A stretch of 64,000 bases of DNA, from NCBI GenBank assembly GCA_010015675.1, contig ML976995.1, forward strand, positions 771,643 to 835,642. Reading direction: 5' to 3'. The notes beneath the pieces are model-generated. The model saw nothing but the letters and a program-made list of their open reading frames with translations. It was not told the DNA's origin and searched no databases. Made by a program: the position numbers and the translations under genes. Shown here piece after piece: positions 11,457 to 24,246 of this stretch (positions are counted from its first letter, which is position 1; every line of letters starts with the position of its first letter). This DNA is from Byssothecium circinans. Lineage: Eukaryota > Ascomycota > Dothideomycetes > Pleosporales > Massarinaceae.

Positions 11457-12928
11457 TTTTGATGGGTTGGGTATTGGTTTTGGGGATTTGGTGTAGATTG
11501 GGAAAGTTGGAGGCTTGGTTGGTTGGATTGGACGGGTTTGGCGTGTGGTGGTGAAGAGAGTGTAGATTGAGGGAGAAGAGAGGGAAGGAGTGTAGTTTGT
11601 GAAAAGATAGTAGGGGTTCTGCGTGTTTGGGAGGATGTTTTTGAGATGTTGAGTTGTTGGTGATGATTGTAACGTCGACAATGGGTGTTGTATATATATT
11701 CGCTTTCCTCAGCCCAATCTCTCCATCGCGAATACAAATCTACATCACCGAGACCCAGCGCGCAGACACAACGCGAATCCCTCGCTCCCCTCTCACTCAC
11801 TGCCTTTACTCCTTCCTTCCCAAACCATCCCACTTCACGCAAAAAACAACCGACTTCGGTAACCGACTCACATAAACGACCTTGGCAACATCTCCCGGAT
11901 ACAGACAAGGTTTAGGATTTATTCCCCCAATGCGTTCGTGCATAGAGTTTCAAAAAGACGGTTTGGGGCATTCTTTCGTAGTGTTTTGGGAAGCGCTCGG
12001 GTAAGCGATGATAGAGCTGCTAGTTCGGGTATCGTTTTCGGCGATCCTGGGGTGGTCGGGAAGTGTCAAGCGCGAAGGAGCGAGAGATTGATACTTGGGA
12101 CGGGAAGTTGAGCGGTAGCAGTGTTAGTTTAGACTGTGGGGCGTGTTGGGTGGTGGGTATCTAGAGGTAAGTTGCGAGGGAAGAGACAGACAGGGGTGAG
12201 GAAGGTCGGGGCTTGAACGCTGAGGTGAGAGGTTGTGTGCAAGATGAATTAATAGGACAGGAGTATATGTGCGGGTGAGAGAGCTTGATGGCTTTCGTTG
12301 TCGCGGAAATGTCCATATTTGGAGCTTTTGCGAGTTGAGGTGAATTGTGAGTGCGTATAGCGTGCACCTGAGCCTCGATCTGTCCTGAAGCAATCCGCGG
12401 GAAGAGTGCAGCGCTGAACTTACTTATCACACCCAGATATTGTCTCTCGGCAGCTATCTTAATAAATATACTCTATGAGCATATATACTCACCATAGCTG
12501 TTGCAAGGAGCGGGATTGTGTTGTTTATAAGAAGAATGCTTGGGTTCCGGAGGAGTGAAGGAGGCCGCCCTCATATTTGGTGAGCATAATCGACTGGGAG
12601 AACAGAGGCCTACAGCGTCCAATGTGTCCAATGTGTCCAGGCAGCAAGGCTGCTTTCATTCATCGTCTATTGTTCGCTGGTCGTCTGGTGAAGGCAGAGA
12701 GCAACGGGGGGCTTGAAGCTACGCTAATTCCAAAGCGGACTAATTTCTACGCTAAGTGAAGCTTGGCTTTGCCCTCGATGTGCAACAAAGCAGTCGCGAC
12801 CATCAACGCCTCCCTCCAACCTCACCTCCCCTCCCTCACGCCCCGCCCACCCCCGTCCGACACCCTCTTCCTCTACAAGCCACCCAGTCGCATCTCTCGC
12901 GCTCTATCCGCGCTTTAGTTAATTGACC
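11457..12928. other. Intergenic region upstream of RPB2
   Basis: No supported gene. The minus-strand frames near 12124-12430 lack any recognisable domain. The closest 120 bases to RPB2 form a C/T-rich leader (about 12805-12900), typical of highly expressed fungal housekeeping genes without a strong TATA box. Confidence 0.5.
12805..12900 (+). promoter_or_regulatory. Pyrimidine-rich core promoter/leader of RPB2
   Basis: A nearly continuous C/T tract (cctccctccaacctcacctc and onward) ends about 30 bases before the RPB2 ATG. Such CT tracts mark transcription start regions of strongly transcribed genes in filamentous ascomycetes. The role is inferred from position and composition only. Confidence 0.4.
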
Positions 12929-15900
12929 ATGGCCGATTACGACGAGTACGAGATGGAAGACGACGAGCTCTACGAGGACGAGGAGGACGCGATCACCTCC
13001 GAGTCGAGCTGGACAGTTATCACATCCTTCTTTGACACAAAGGGCCTGGTGTCGCAGCAGCTCGACTCATACGATGAGTTCACGCGAAATACGATACAAG
13101 ATATTGTGTCGGAAAACGGCAACGTGATCCTCGAGCAGAACCAGCCCTACGACCCAGACAGCGACCGCGACCCCATCATCAAACGCCGGTACATCATCAC
13201 CTTTGGCCGCGTTTTCCTCGCACGACCCACACACGTTGAAGGCGATGGCTCGACCAACCAGCTCTACCCTCACGAGGCACGCCTGCGGAATCTTACCTAC
13301 TCGAGCGCGATGATGGCGGCGATCGACAACAAAATCATGGTGGCGCGCGAGACAACGGTGATGGAGGACGACGATGACGAGACCACGGAGAATGTTGGCG
13401 GCACACAGATCCGGTGGGAGCGTGAGGACGAGCCAGACCAAGAGGCGGCGCAGGTCTTCATTGGAAAGCTGCCGGTCATGCTTCGCTCTGAGCTGTGCCA
13501 TCTACGCAATCAGACGGACGAGGCGCTCTTCGGTCTCAACGAGTGCCCGTACGACCAGGGCGGCTACTTCGTGATCAACGGGTCTGAGAAGGTGCTGATT
13601 GCACAGGAGCGCAGCGCCGCCAATATCGTGCAGGTTTTCCGCAAGAAGCAGGGCCCAATCCCGTGGATAGCCGAGATACGCAGTGCCGTGGAGAAGGGAA
13701 CACGCCTGATTTCGTCGTTCAACATCAAATGGACCGAGAATTCGCAGCTGCAGCCCCGCACGCCCGGTCCTTTCGTCTACGCCACACTTCCCTACGTCAA
13801 GGCCGACGTGCCTATGGGGCTCGTGTTCCGTGCGCTAGGTGTCGTGTCCGATCAAGACATCCTGAACCACATCTGCTACGACCATAGGGATACCCCACTG
13901 TTGGAGTTGCTCAAGCCCAGCATTGAAGAGTCTTCCGTTGTGCAAGATCGAGAGTCGGCTCTGGACTACATCGGCAAGCGTGGGTCTAGCCAGGGTGCGA
14001 CGAAGGACAAGCGTCTCAAGTATGCTAAGGACATCATGATGCGCGAGTTCTTGCCCCACATCTCACAGAAGGAAGGACAAGATACGCGCAAAGCCTTCTT
14101 CTTTGGATACATGATCCACCGGATGCTACAGTGCGTGCTGGGACGCCGAGAAGAAGATGATCGTGATCACTTTGGAAAGAAGCGACTTGACCTTGCTGGC
14201 CCGCTCATTGCAAACCTGTTCCGTATTCTGTTCCTTAAGCTGACTAAGGACGTCTACAAGTATCTCCAGCGGTGTGTGGAAAACAGCACCGACTTCAACG
14301 TTCAGATGGCCATCAAGGCAGGCATCATCACGAACGGCCTCAAGTACTCACTAGCCACGGGTAATTGGGGTGACCAGAAGAAGGCCGCATCGGCGAAAGC
14401 TGGTGTATCACAGGTGTTGAATCGATACACCTACGCTTCCACCCTGTCCCATCTTCGGCGCACAAACACACCCGTTGGTCGTGATGGAAAGTTGGCAAAA
14501 CCCCGCCAGCTGCATAACAGTCATTGGGGTCTCGTCTGTCCCGCTGAGACGCCTGAAGGACAAGCTTGTGGGCTTGTCAAGAATCTGTCACTCATGTGCT
14601 ACGTCAGTGTTGGTAGCGAGAGTCAGCCCATCACGGATTTCATGTCTGGTCGAAACATGGAATTGCTTGAGGAATTCGACCCGCAGATGAACCCGAATGC
14701 CACTAAGGTGTTCGTGAACGGTGTTTGGGTTGGTACACACAGCAACCCTCAACAGCTCATTTCGACGGTACAGGAGCTTCGCCGAAACGGTACCTTGTCT
14801 TACGAGATGAGTTTAGTTCGTGACATCCGAGATCGAGAGTTCAAGATCTTCACGGATGCTGGTCGTGTCATGAGGCCGCTGTTTGTGGTAGACAACGACG
14901 TCCGGAGCCCGAATCAGAACCGCCTCGTCTTCAATCGGGAGCATTTCAACTTAATCCTCAACGATGAGCACGTTGAAGTCAGTGGGATGAACGAAGAGGA
15001 AGCGAATCGGGCGAGGTTCGGCTGGAGGGGTCTTCTCCAGAACGGCTGCGTTGAGTATCTGGACGCCGAAGAAGAAGAGTCGGCCATGATCGTCATGTCA
15101 CCAGAGGACTTGGACGAATGGCGCGAGATGAAGCAGGGCAACACTGGGCCTCCACAAGAGAAGCCTGCAGACAAGCGACTTGCGCCCGTCAAGCCAAAGC
15201 CGAACCCAGCCGTCGCCGCATATACCCATTGCGAGATTCATCCAGCCATGATTCTCGGTATCTGCGCCAGTATTATTCCGTTCCCAGATCACAACCAGTC
15301 TCCTCGTAATACCTACCAATCTGCTATGGGCAAGCAAGCCATGGGTGTCGCCCTGACAAACTATGCGCTTCGTATGGAGACGATGATGAACGTCCTATAC
15401 TACCCACAGAAACCTCTAGCAACAACACGGTCTATGGAGTATCTGAAGTTCCGTGAGCTGCCTGCTGGTCAGAATGCCATCGTCGCTATCGCCTGCTACT
15501 CTGGATACAACCAAGAAGATTCAGTCATCATGAACCAGAGCAGTATTGATCGAGGTCTCTTCCGAAGTCTGTTCTACCGTGCCTACACAGAGCAAGAGAA
15601 GCGCATTGGTGTGAACGTGTTGGAGCAGTTTGAGAAGCCAACCCGTGCCGACACTATGAGGTTGAAGGCTGGTACCTATGACAAGCTCGATGATGATGGT
15701 GTTGTTGCACCGGGTGTCCGTGTCTCTGGTGACGATGTCATCATCGGAAAGACAGCACCCATTCCCGCCGACACCAAGGAACTCGGACAAAAGACGGTTC
15801 TCCACACCAAACGTGATGTCTCCACGCCCCTGAGAAGTACTGAGAACGGTATCATCGATCAGGTACTGTTTACCACAAACACCGAAGGTCTTCGCTTTGT

Positions 15901-16758
15901 CAAGGTGCGCACACGAACGACAAAGGTCCCGCAGATCGGTGACAAATTTGCTTCTCGCCACGGACAGAAGGGTACTATTGGTATAACGTACCGCCAAGAA
16001 GACATGCCTTTCACCAAGGACGGCCTTACCCCTGATATCATCATCAACCCCCACGCCATTCCATCGCGTATGACGATTGCCCATTTGGTTGAGTGTCTGC
16101 TCTCCAAAGTCGGCGCTATCCGTGCCTCTGAAGGTGACGCCACGCCCTTTATGGACATTACCGTGGACCAGGTCTCCAATCTCCTCGCCGAAAAGGGTTT
16201 CCAGAAGCGTGGTTTGGAGATCATGTACAACGGCCACACTGGCCGTAAGCTCCGCGCCCAGGTCTTCTTGGGCCCGACGTACTACCAGCGTCTGAGGCAT
16301 ATGGTGGACGATAAAATCCACGCTCGTGCGCGCGGCCCGCTACAGATTCTCACCAGACAGCCTGTAGAAGGTCGTGCACGTGACGGTGGCTTGCGTTTCG
16401 GAGAAATGGAGCGCGATTGCATGATTGCGCATGGTGCAGCTGCTTTCCTCAAGGAGCGTCTATTCGAGGTCTCGGACGCGTATACGGTCCATGTGTGCGA
16501 TATCTGTGGCTTAATGAGCCCTATTGCGTACGCCTCCCCCCTTTCCTTTGCTGATTTGAGTATGAGTATTGTGCTAACATTGACAATCATAGACAAATCA
16601 AAAAGGGCCTATACGAATGCCGTCCTTGCCACAACAAGACGCGTATCTCACAGATCCAGATCCCGTACGCGGCGAAGCTACTCTTCCAAGAGCTCATGGC
16701 GATGAACATTGCGACGCGCATGTTCACCGATCGCTCAGGCCTCAGTGTCCGCGATTAA
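12929..16758 (+). CDS. RPB2: RNA polymerase II second-largest subunit RPB2
   Basis: This is the second-largest, catalytic-core subunit of nuclear RNA polymerase II. Exon 12929-16527 is joined to 16593-16758 across a 65-nt intron (gtacgc donor, acceptor catag), giving about 1254 residues, the normal size. The ATG in CCATGGCC at 12929 starts an acidic N-terminus typical of fungal RPB2. Recognisable blocks include the fork/external region ([12 protein letters not shown]), the [20 protein letters not shown] block, the hybrid-binding region ([20 protein letters not shown]), and the [10 protein letters not shown] motif. The clamp zinc site near the end is C-x2-C (HVCDICGLM) plus, after splicing, YECRPCHNK. 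Splicing restores the conserved [17 protein letters not shown] end; unspliced translation loses it. It is one of the best phylogenetic markers in the window. Confidence 0.98.
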
Positions 16759-19509
16759 AAAAAAGTAGATCGTGGGACAAAAGAAGCTTTCCCTTCCTCG
16801 TTTCTGGTGCGATTTATTTTCCGTTTAACTCTTTTCCAATTTGCATTGCGACGGCGTTTTTTTGCGACAGGTATTCTAGGCCCCCCAGAATGGAAACCTG
16901 GACAACTTTAATAGGAAAATTGGGTGGGGCTTCGGGCTTTTTCTTTTGCTTTGCTTTACGAATCTTGAGGGCTGGTGGGGTCGGGGGGTTGAGTGCGGAG
17001 AGAGAGAGAGAGTAGCATTGACGAGGGAAGGGGTTGGGGATGGGCGGTACGAATACGCTAGCAACACAAATTTTGCAGTGGAAGTGGACCTTTTACTCTT
17101 TTTTTGCATTTGCACACTCCCACTCTAGTTCTCATTCATACGTCTACATGAGATGGGGTACACATAGATGATGCAGTTCTAGACTGTAGAGAATGGAAAT
17201 GCCTCGCGTTTCAAACCATGCTTCTAGAAATCGTAGCGGAGTGAAGTGAAGTGTGAGGGCGTTGGTGTGGGAAAGTCTCTCAGCCATTACATGCGGTTTA
17301 GGGAGTTGGAGTGTTGTTTTATGTGTTAGAGATGTTTTCAATATCTCTTTGATGCAAAAAAGAAAAGAAAAAAAAAAGGGGGGGGAGCTGCTGCATGTTC
17401 TGCGCTCGTCATATACTTCACTTACTTCCCGCCTATCTGCGTCAAAGCATGCTCATGAGCCGAGGGACTGGGACTGCGGGCGGAGAACTGGGGATACATA
17501 CTAGCACTGTTTATCAAAACCAGCGAGTAAAACCAGCCAAATTCTCCGTATTGTAGTACCTTGCACCCGTACCAAACGCTCTCAGTATCGTATCTCGTAT
17601 CGTATTGTAGCGTAAGTGAGTGAGTGCACGTGAATCACAAGACTCGCTCTCGTATCTCCCGTGCGTTCCGCTATTAATTAGTTTGTGCATCGTGTATGTG
17701 TCGCGAAGACGGTTCTATTAGGTATTGTCAGAACCTACCCCTAACTGGAGGGGGTTTTCGAGGGGACGGGTTCGATAAGCAGGAAAAGGGGAGGAGAGAG
17801 GGAAGGGAGGGAGGAGTACGTACTCTGTAGTGGCGTATCTGGTGCGTGTATGATAGGTAGGGAGCGCAGACTGTGGGGTTGACTGCGGAGAAGCAGGTGT
17901 GTCTTGTCTATTTTGCAGGAGTCTCGGGGGGAACTACGCTGGAGAGTGTTGTAGCTGCGTATGAGGCGGGGAGGAATTGCTCCGTTTTTTTTTCTTTTCC
18001 TGTTGTTGGTGATGTGATGTAATATGGTGTGGTGTGGTGTTGAAGGAGTGACGATTTCAAAACAAGGCACTGAATAAATGACACGATAGTAGTTAACTAA
18101 GCTGAATGAATGGCACAGAGTATCAACAACAACAACAACAAAGCACTCACTCCCGCTTAGTCCCTTGAACATGACCTAGCCGTTCGTAGTATTTCCGCCT
18201 GTGCAGGATGTACCGCTCCTGCCTTCCTCCCTGCACGAGACATGGTTTTGTGGCTTTTCAGCCATGGCTCCAGACCGAGTGCGGAGACTGGACGTTTCGT
18301 CTAGCTTAATGGGAGGACTTGTGCGGCTAGGGGATCGCGGGATATATGCCAAGGCTAAATAGAGTGAGTGCTCATCTCGAGAGAAGACGGCAGCTGGAGT
18401 ACTTGGCGGGGTGCTGAATGGCGGGTGTCTTGGGTGCCTCGAAGGGGTTTTCGCTTGTGGTGGTTACAGCGACGGTTACGGGACTAGTAGTGCAGGTTTT
18501 GCGGGGAAACATGTTGTATGAAGCGTCTCCCATGGATTGACAAGATGTTGTACTGTATATGCATCAACGGTGCTTAGTTCAAGCAAAGTACGCGGAGCAC
18601 AGCATATAGCTGAGCAACAAGAAGGATCTTTGGGTCCAGGGTACCCCACGGGGTATATCTGCTGCAGAGTCTTTCAATCCAGCCACTGCAGTAGATCTCC
18701 CAGGGGTAATGTTGCTCCATCCGCTTGCTCTTCTTTAGGATAAGTAGTTTTTGTTTTAGTGAGCGTCGTCCTCATTAGTTCAGCCACGTTCCCGGAGTAG
18801 CGTCCGTTAGGGCCAACACCACCGGTGATAAGCCCAAAGGTCCCCTCCACTCTCCCCACGTGTTCGGTAAAATCTGCTATCCATCGTCGCTCAGTTAGGC
18901 CCGTCAAATCGTATTCAATGTAGGGGCTGCCTTGGCACCCTGAACTGCAAGTGCGGAGCCTAAAGATTTGGCGATCGAGCCACCACACTATCTTCAAAAC
19001 TATCAGGGTCCATTTCCTCCCGCCCTGACGTTGCGGATGGCCATCAACTACTAGCACCCGTATGTTCATACTAGGGTTGGCGCTTCCCTACCAGTAGATC
19101 TGAGAAAGGACCTGTGGCTTACATGGGTGTCTCACTTTCGAGGTCAATAGGCGCATATACGCTCCACGCATGCAGAAAATGTGGCGTACCGTATTTCAAT
19201 CAAGAGGAGAAAATCAACATAGTCCTAAAATTCAGGAGTAGGTATCGACAAAAGTATATTTAAAAATAAGTGGTCTCAACATGGCCATTTTTGTTTGCCA
19301 CGGAGACGCAAAAAGAAGGGTATCTGTGAAGCGAGTCAAGGGAATAAAGGAAGGAAATGCTGACCATATACAGGGCGGGAACGGCAACACAGCTTGCATC
19401 ATATTCTTCAAGGAATATCCAGATTTGAGGTGAAGGGATGGACATGAACATAGAACCGTGGAAGCAGAGAAAACTTTTCATCGCGAGGAAGGGGGCGTCG
19501 GCATCGAGA
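16759..19509. other. 2.7-kb intergenic region
   Basis: No recognised gene. A homopurine run (A-rich then nine G) lies at about 17356-17387, and a (CAA)n run near 18124-18141. The longest orphan frame is on the minus strand at 19069-18674 (131 codons, begins MNIRVLVVDGHPQRQG). It has no family match and is not called. The region is convergent between RPB2 and the zinc-cluster gene, so 3' UTRs are expected at both ends. Confidence 0.45.
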
Positions 19510-22345
19510 TCATGTTGAAGCCTTCATGAACCAATCAGAGCTCGCATCGACCATGTAGTTGGTGATGTTGAACTCGTTTTGGGCGCCATCTTGTAATAAA
19601 GTGCCGTCAGGTGCCGCCGCGTAGCTCGCTGTGTTGGCCTCCATAGAGACAGGGAGTCGAGGCATGTTGAAGAAATCGAACACGTCAAGATACTCCAATT
19701 CGTTGGGACCCGGCGTTCGAGCGGGAGTCACAGATGCAGGCCGTGTGGTAGCTTTTGGTTGTCGTGAAATAAGGAAATCTAGGTCAAATGCGCAACGACG
19801 CATATCAGCCAGGATTTTCACGGTCGAAGGCGTGACTCGCTCTCCATTGACTCCCGCAGGAGTGCGCTGTGATTCCTGGTACTCCGAGAGGACCCTGGAG
19901 AGCAGGTTCGCGTAGCGTGCACCGACTTCCCAGTACTGGCCTATTTCCCGAAGCGTGCTTACTAAGAGGTTGATCGATTGATCGACACGATGATCTGTTT
20001 GGTTTACTAGGTCAGTCAAGTTCAGAGGGCGACACCGCACGTCATCTAGAACCGCAAAAACAGACCGTTTACACTACTTAGAGGGTCAACGTAGACGTAT
20101 CAGGAAACACATACCAATTGTTGAGCCGTGTACCAAAAGAACTCGGGCTGCTACCCAAAGAGAAAAGGCAAAGGGCGGCCCAAGTTTTGTCAGCAGTCCG
20201 TTCTCGCGGATGCATGCGCATAACGCCACGATGCTCTCGACTGCATTAAGACACCTCTGACTGGCGCTAAAAGATGGGGTGAAAATTGGCGACCGGTGCG
20301 TCGGGTAGGCTGCCGACGAGTGCAGACGGATAACGGTGCTGCCGCGTGGTTAGTAGACCGGCCGGTCCGGGAGATATATTACTTACGTATGGAACGCAGC
20401 GTGCAACATGACCAAGCCGCTATTTAGATTCTTGGAGCTTGAGAATACGCGGGCAGAGTTGCCATACTCTGCTGGTAAGTTGTACTTCCACTGCTCAATT
20501 GCGTTATCGAGCTCCCGATACTCGCCTTGCCATTGCTCCACATCTGACAGCGAGGTGATACTAAGTTCAATTAACGTTAGTAAAGCTCATTTGGGGGGTG
20601 TCGGTGTGCGTCGTTGTGCTACATACTCTACAGGTTTCTTTAAAAATATGTGAATCCGGGTAAGAACCCCAAGAATCTCTACGTAGTACGAGAAGGACCC
20701 AAGGTTCTCTGGCCGGTTCATAGAGTAGTCGGAGCGAGAGGAAGTGTGGAACCATCGCGTCTCGGCCGGAACGTTGCGGGCATAGAGGTCGTCTCGGCAA
20801 GGTAGCCTGCGGTCGATCTCTTTCTCGTCCAGCGCAAACTCGAAGGCGGTGGCAACGGTGGCGTACCGATCTAGGTGTCGCATAGTTAGCAAAGCTCGTT
20901 GAAGGGCGTGATTTTAAGAGCGCCGGTGGTGCACAACGTACCAAGCACATAAATTTGCCAGAAGAGGCGTCGCCGGCTCTCTTCTTCGATCCAGTCCTTG
21001 GGTTCAGGGAGGACAACCGCTCGTAGAGTATAGATGGAAGCGAACTGAGGGGCGACCATGGGCGAATATGTTTCCATGGAGAGGCCGAGCTGCACAACTG
21101 ATCTAGTGATCAGGGCCAGCATGTTCCATCCAGGGGGTCCATTCGAGCACCCGATAACGTCTAGCGAGAGGATCACGAGGGCTTGCAGGGATTTCACTGA
21201 GCTGTTCTCGATGCCATACAGTAGCACTTTCTCCTTTGAGTTTCGGTGGTACCGCTGTATCTTCTCCTCGTCCAGACGTGAGTCGGTAGAGAATTTGAGC
21301 GTAGTGGCCACGATAGCGTGCAGTATGATCCTGTCTGCTTCGTCCAAGCTCGAGTCACCAAAGAGCGAGTTCAGGGTCGTCTGGCGGTGCAGAATGGGGC
21401 ACCACGGGTAGACATGCTTGAAGAAGAGATCGACAAGACCATACAGCAGGTCATATGGGGGGAAGTCGTTATCACCATTGGCTAGCGCGCCGGGCATCGG
21501 AGGGGGCGCAAAGCGGTCGTTGCTGAAGGGTGAGGAGGTCTGGGGTGCGAAAGAGTTACGCGGCAGCGCACCCAGGGCAGACTGCAGCTCATCTGGAGCC
21601 GGATAGCTGTTGCTGCTGCTAACAGACGGCTGTCGCCCATCAGAGAGGCCTCCCCCAAAACCCGGCTGCGGCTGCGAGGGGAATGCGCCGGGCTTTTGGA
21701 GGAACAGGGCCGTTTCTGGGCGTGGTATATGCGGGGTCTGGAGAATAGGGGGGCTGCGGAAGGCGGGTCTGTCTGCGGACTGGGGGGCAGGCAGGGCAAG
21801 CTGGCCGGCTGAGAGCTGGTGGATTTGGTGTTGCTGCTGTTGGAGGAGCGACTCGAGCTTGTCTGCACGTGGTAGTCAGTGACGCGCTACATATGTGCAT
21901 TGCAATATGCCCTCAGGGGTACTACAAGGGAAGCACCCGTGTTATGGCGACGTCGTGTACTCACCGAGGCGCGCCTCCAATTCTCTACCATAGCCAGCGC
22001 GCAGGCCCGGTTTCTTGCGCGGCAAGTACACGCATGTCGAGTGGTTCTTCGTGCACCAACCACAGCTCGGATGGCCGCGATCGCATTTGACCTGGCAATT
22101 CACTGTCAACCCAACCCAACCAACGCATTGCCCCGTCCGACGATACACACCTTGCGCGCCTTGCAGGTTTCACAGCTCACTGACAGCGGCCGTTTGCGCT
22201 TGAGGGCTCCACCGCTTCTGTTGTCGTCGCTGGAGCCCTCGCCGCTCCAATTGTCGTGGTCGTCGCCCGGCGAGTGCTGCGAGAGCTTCGCAGTGCCATC
22301 TGGACTGGCATACGCCGGGTGTACGGCGCTGGGATTCGCGTCCAT
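19510..22345 (-). CDS. rhaR: Zn2Cys6 transcription factor, likely RhaR-like L-rhamnose regulator
   Basis: Seven exons are inferred: 22345-22151, 22091-21965, 21862-20942, 20870-20627, 20560-20387, 20338-20115 and 20045-19510. All phases agree, and the product is about 806 residues. The zinc cluster spans the first intron: CETCKARK|VKC then DRGHPSCGWCTKNHSTC, giving C-x2-C-x6-C-x6-C-x2-C-x6-C. It is followed by the KPGLRAGYGRELEARL linker and a short coiled coil. A Gln/Pro-rich region precedes the fungal-specific transcription factor middle domain (about residues 243-470, with YPWCPILHR and RRRLFWQIYVL). Its start lies 486 bases from a divergent L-rhamnonate dehydratase gene. In Aspergillus the rhamnose activator RhaR is, as I recall, also linked to that enzyme gene. 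The zinc-cluster class is certain; the rhamnose role rests on context and linker similarity. The upstream in-frame ATGs are judged less likely starts. Confidence 0.8.
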
Positions 22346-22831
22346 GGTCGACGAAACACACGGTGTGGAGTGGGCAGAGCGCAGAATCGGGCTCCTTTGA
22401 ACCGAGGGTTTGAAAAGCAAATCCCCCGCTCTCTCCTCGGTTCCCCAGATTTTCTCGTGCCAGGCCAAGCACGGCTGGGGCCCTGTGGTATTCATGTGCC
22501 GCGGTCTGCTATACGGCCGCTGATTGGCCCTGGGGCGCTTATGTAGCACCGCCTATATTCACATATCCGCCCACCTGCCACCCTCCGGATGGAGCAAGGC
22601 CAAATTGCGCCAGCCTCAACACGTCCGTCGACCCACATTATCGGCGGCTCAAGTCACGATGGCCTATCTCTGCGGGTGTGGGTTCTGATCGCAACAATGT
22701 GCACCGAGATAGACAGCGATGTTTTCTTCCGTTGCGTGGAACCCTATCAACCCCCCTCTGGTATATAAACCTACCGCGCCTTCACACCCCACGCCCTCTT
22801 CCTCACCTTCGCCTCTCATCTCATCTTGACC
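22346..22831. promoter_or_regulatory. Shared divergent promoter of regulator and dehydratase
   Basis: This 486-base spacer separates the two divergent starts. It holds a TATA-like gtatataaac at 22761-22770, about 60 bases before the dehydratase ATG, and a reversed CCAAT box (ATTGG at 22523-22527). There are at least three matches to the CreA carbon-repression site SYGGRG: CTGGGG at 22475-22480 and 22530-22535, and its complement CCCCAG at 22443-22448. The CreA sites would fit glucose repression of rhamnose use. Short motifs occur by chance, so this is suggestive only. Confidence 0.45.
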
Positions 22832-24246
22832 ATGCCTTCTTCCACCCCTAGTTCGACCACCGCGCGCGGCTTTCCTACTATCAAACATGTTCGCACCTTC
22901 ATCACCCAAGGACCAGGCTCTGGCGGCGACTACCATAATGTGCACGGCGGCCATTGGTTGATCGACAGCAAGATTTCAACCCCCATGTCGCAGTATGAAA
23001 AGTACAGGAAATCGCGGACGAGCTGGGGCATCAACGTCCTGGGTTCATTCTGCGTCGAAATCGAAGCCTCGGACGGCACCAAAGGATTCGCCACCGGTTT
23101 CGGCGGGCCGCCAGCATGTTGGCTAGTTGCGGAACATTTCGAGCGCTTCCTGCTTGGCCAAGGTGCGCCCTTTGCCCTAGATGAGCATCCTGATGACATG
23201 TACTAACTCGCGCAGATCCCCGTGATACAAACCACTTGTTCGAGCAAATGTACCGCGCCTCCATGTTCTATGGCCGCAAAGGTCTTCCAGTCGCCGTCAT
23301 TTCTGTCATCGACCTCGCCATCTGGGATCTTCTCGGCAAGATTCGCAATGAGCCCGTGTACAAGATGATTGGTGGTGCTACTCGGGAAAGGCTAAGTTTC
23401 TATTGCACTGGTCCCGAGCCTGCCGCGGCGAAGGAGATGGGTTTCTTTGGTGCCAAGGTCCCGTTGCCATACGGTCCTGGTGAAGGTGTAGAAGGTCTAA
23501 AGAAGAACGTCGAGTTCCTTACCAAGCACCGTGAGAGCGTGGGGCCCGACTTCCCGCTCATGGTCGACTGCTACATGAGCTTGAATGTCCCCTACACAAT
23601 CGAGGTCGTCAAGGCAACTGAGCACTTGAACCTCAACTGGTGGGAGGAATGCCTTTCTCCCGATGATTCGGATGGTTTCGAACAGCTTAAGCGCGCACAC
23701 CCTAGGATGAAGTTCACTACTGGCGAGCACGAGTATTCACGATATGGCTTCCGTAAGCTCATCGAAGGCCGCAATCTTGACATCCTCCAGCCAGACGTAA
23801 TGTGGGTAGGAGGCCTGACCGAGCTCCTCAAAGTCGCAGCGATGGCAGCAGCCTACGATATCCCCGTAGTTCCTCACGCAAGCGGACCTTATTCTTACCA
23901 CTTTGTTGTCAGCCAGGCCAACTCGCCTTTCCAAGAGTATCTGGCCAACTCGCCGGACGGCAAATCAGTCTTGCCTGTATTTGGAGATCTTTTTCTCAAC
24001 GAGCCCATTCCGACCAAGGGCTATCTGAACGTCTCAGACCTCGATAAGCCAGGCTTTGGTCTGGAGCTGAACCCCAATGCTCGGTTGATCGATGCGGCAA
24101 ACATTCTCAACCCTGCGCCTGCCAAGCCATTGAAAATCGACGAGCCCAAGCCTGAAGAGCCAAAGGCTGAGGAACTGAAGATTGCAGACCTCAAGGTGGA
24201 AGAGACGTTGCTAAACGGAGCGCGGGTGAATGGCCAAACCGCATAA
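22832..24246 (+). CDS. LRA2: L-rhamnonate dehydratase (enolase superfamily)
   Basis: This enzyme removes water from L-rhamnonate to give 2-keto-3-deoxy-L-rhamnonate, the third step of non-phosphorylative L-rhamnose catabolism. Exons 22832-23162 and 23216-24246 are joined across a 53-nt intron (branch TACTAAC), giving about 453 residues. The start is the ATG in ACCATGCC. Residues expected from bacterial RhmD are present: His41 in GGHWLIDSKIS, metal ligands Asp228 (MVDCYM), Glu254 (WWEEC) and Glu281, with His282 (GEHEY), and His331 (VVPHASG). The IDLAIWDLLGK and PGFGLELN blocks also fit. The last 40 residues form a Lys/Glu/Pro-rich tail with near-repeats (PKPEEPKAEELK) not expected in the family. 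It is divergent from the zinc-cluster regulator, which supports the pathway call. Called lraC in Aspergillus. Confidence 0.9.

Noticed and set aside
15521..16321. 266-codon open frame antisense to RPB2
   Set aside because: It is the shadow of a highly conserved coding exon on the opposite strand, with no domain of its own.
18674..19069. 131-codon minus-strand frame
   Set aside because: No recognisable family, no splice or promoter support, and flanks are plainly noncoding.
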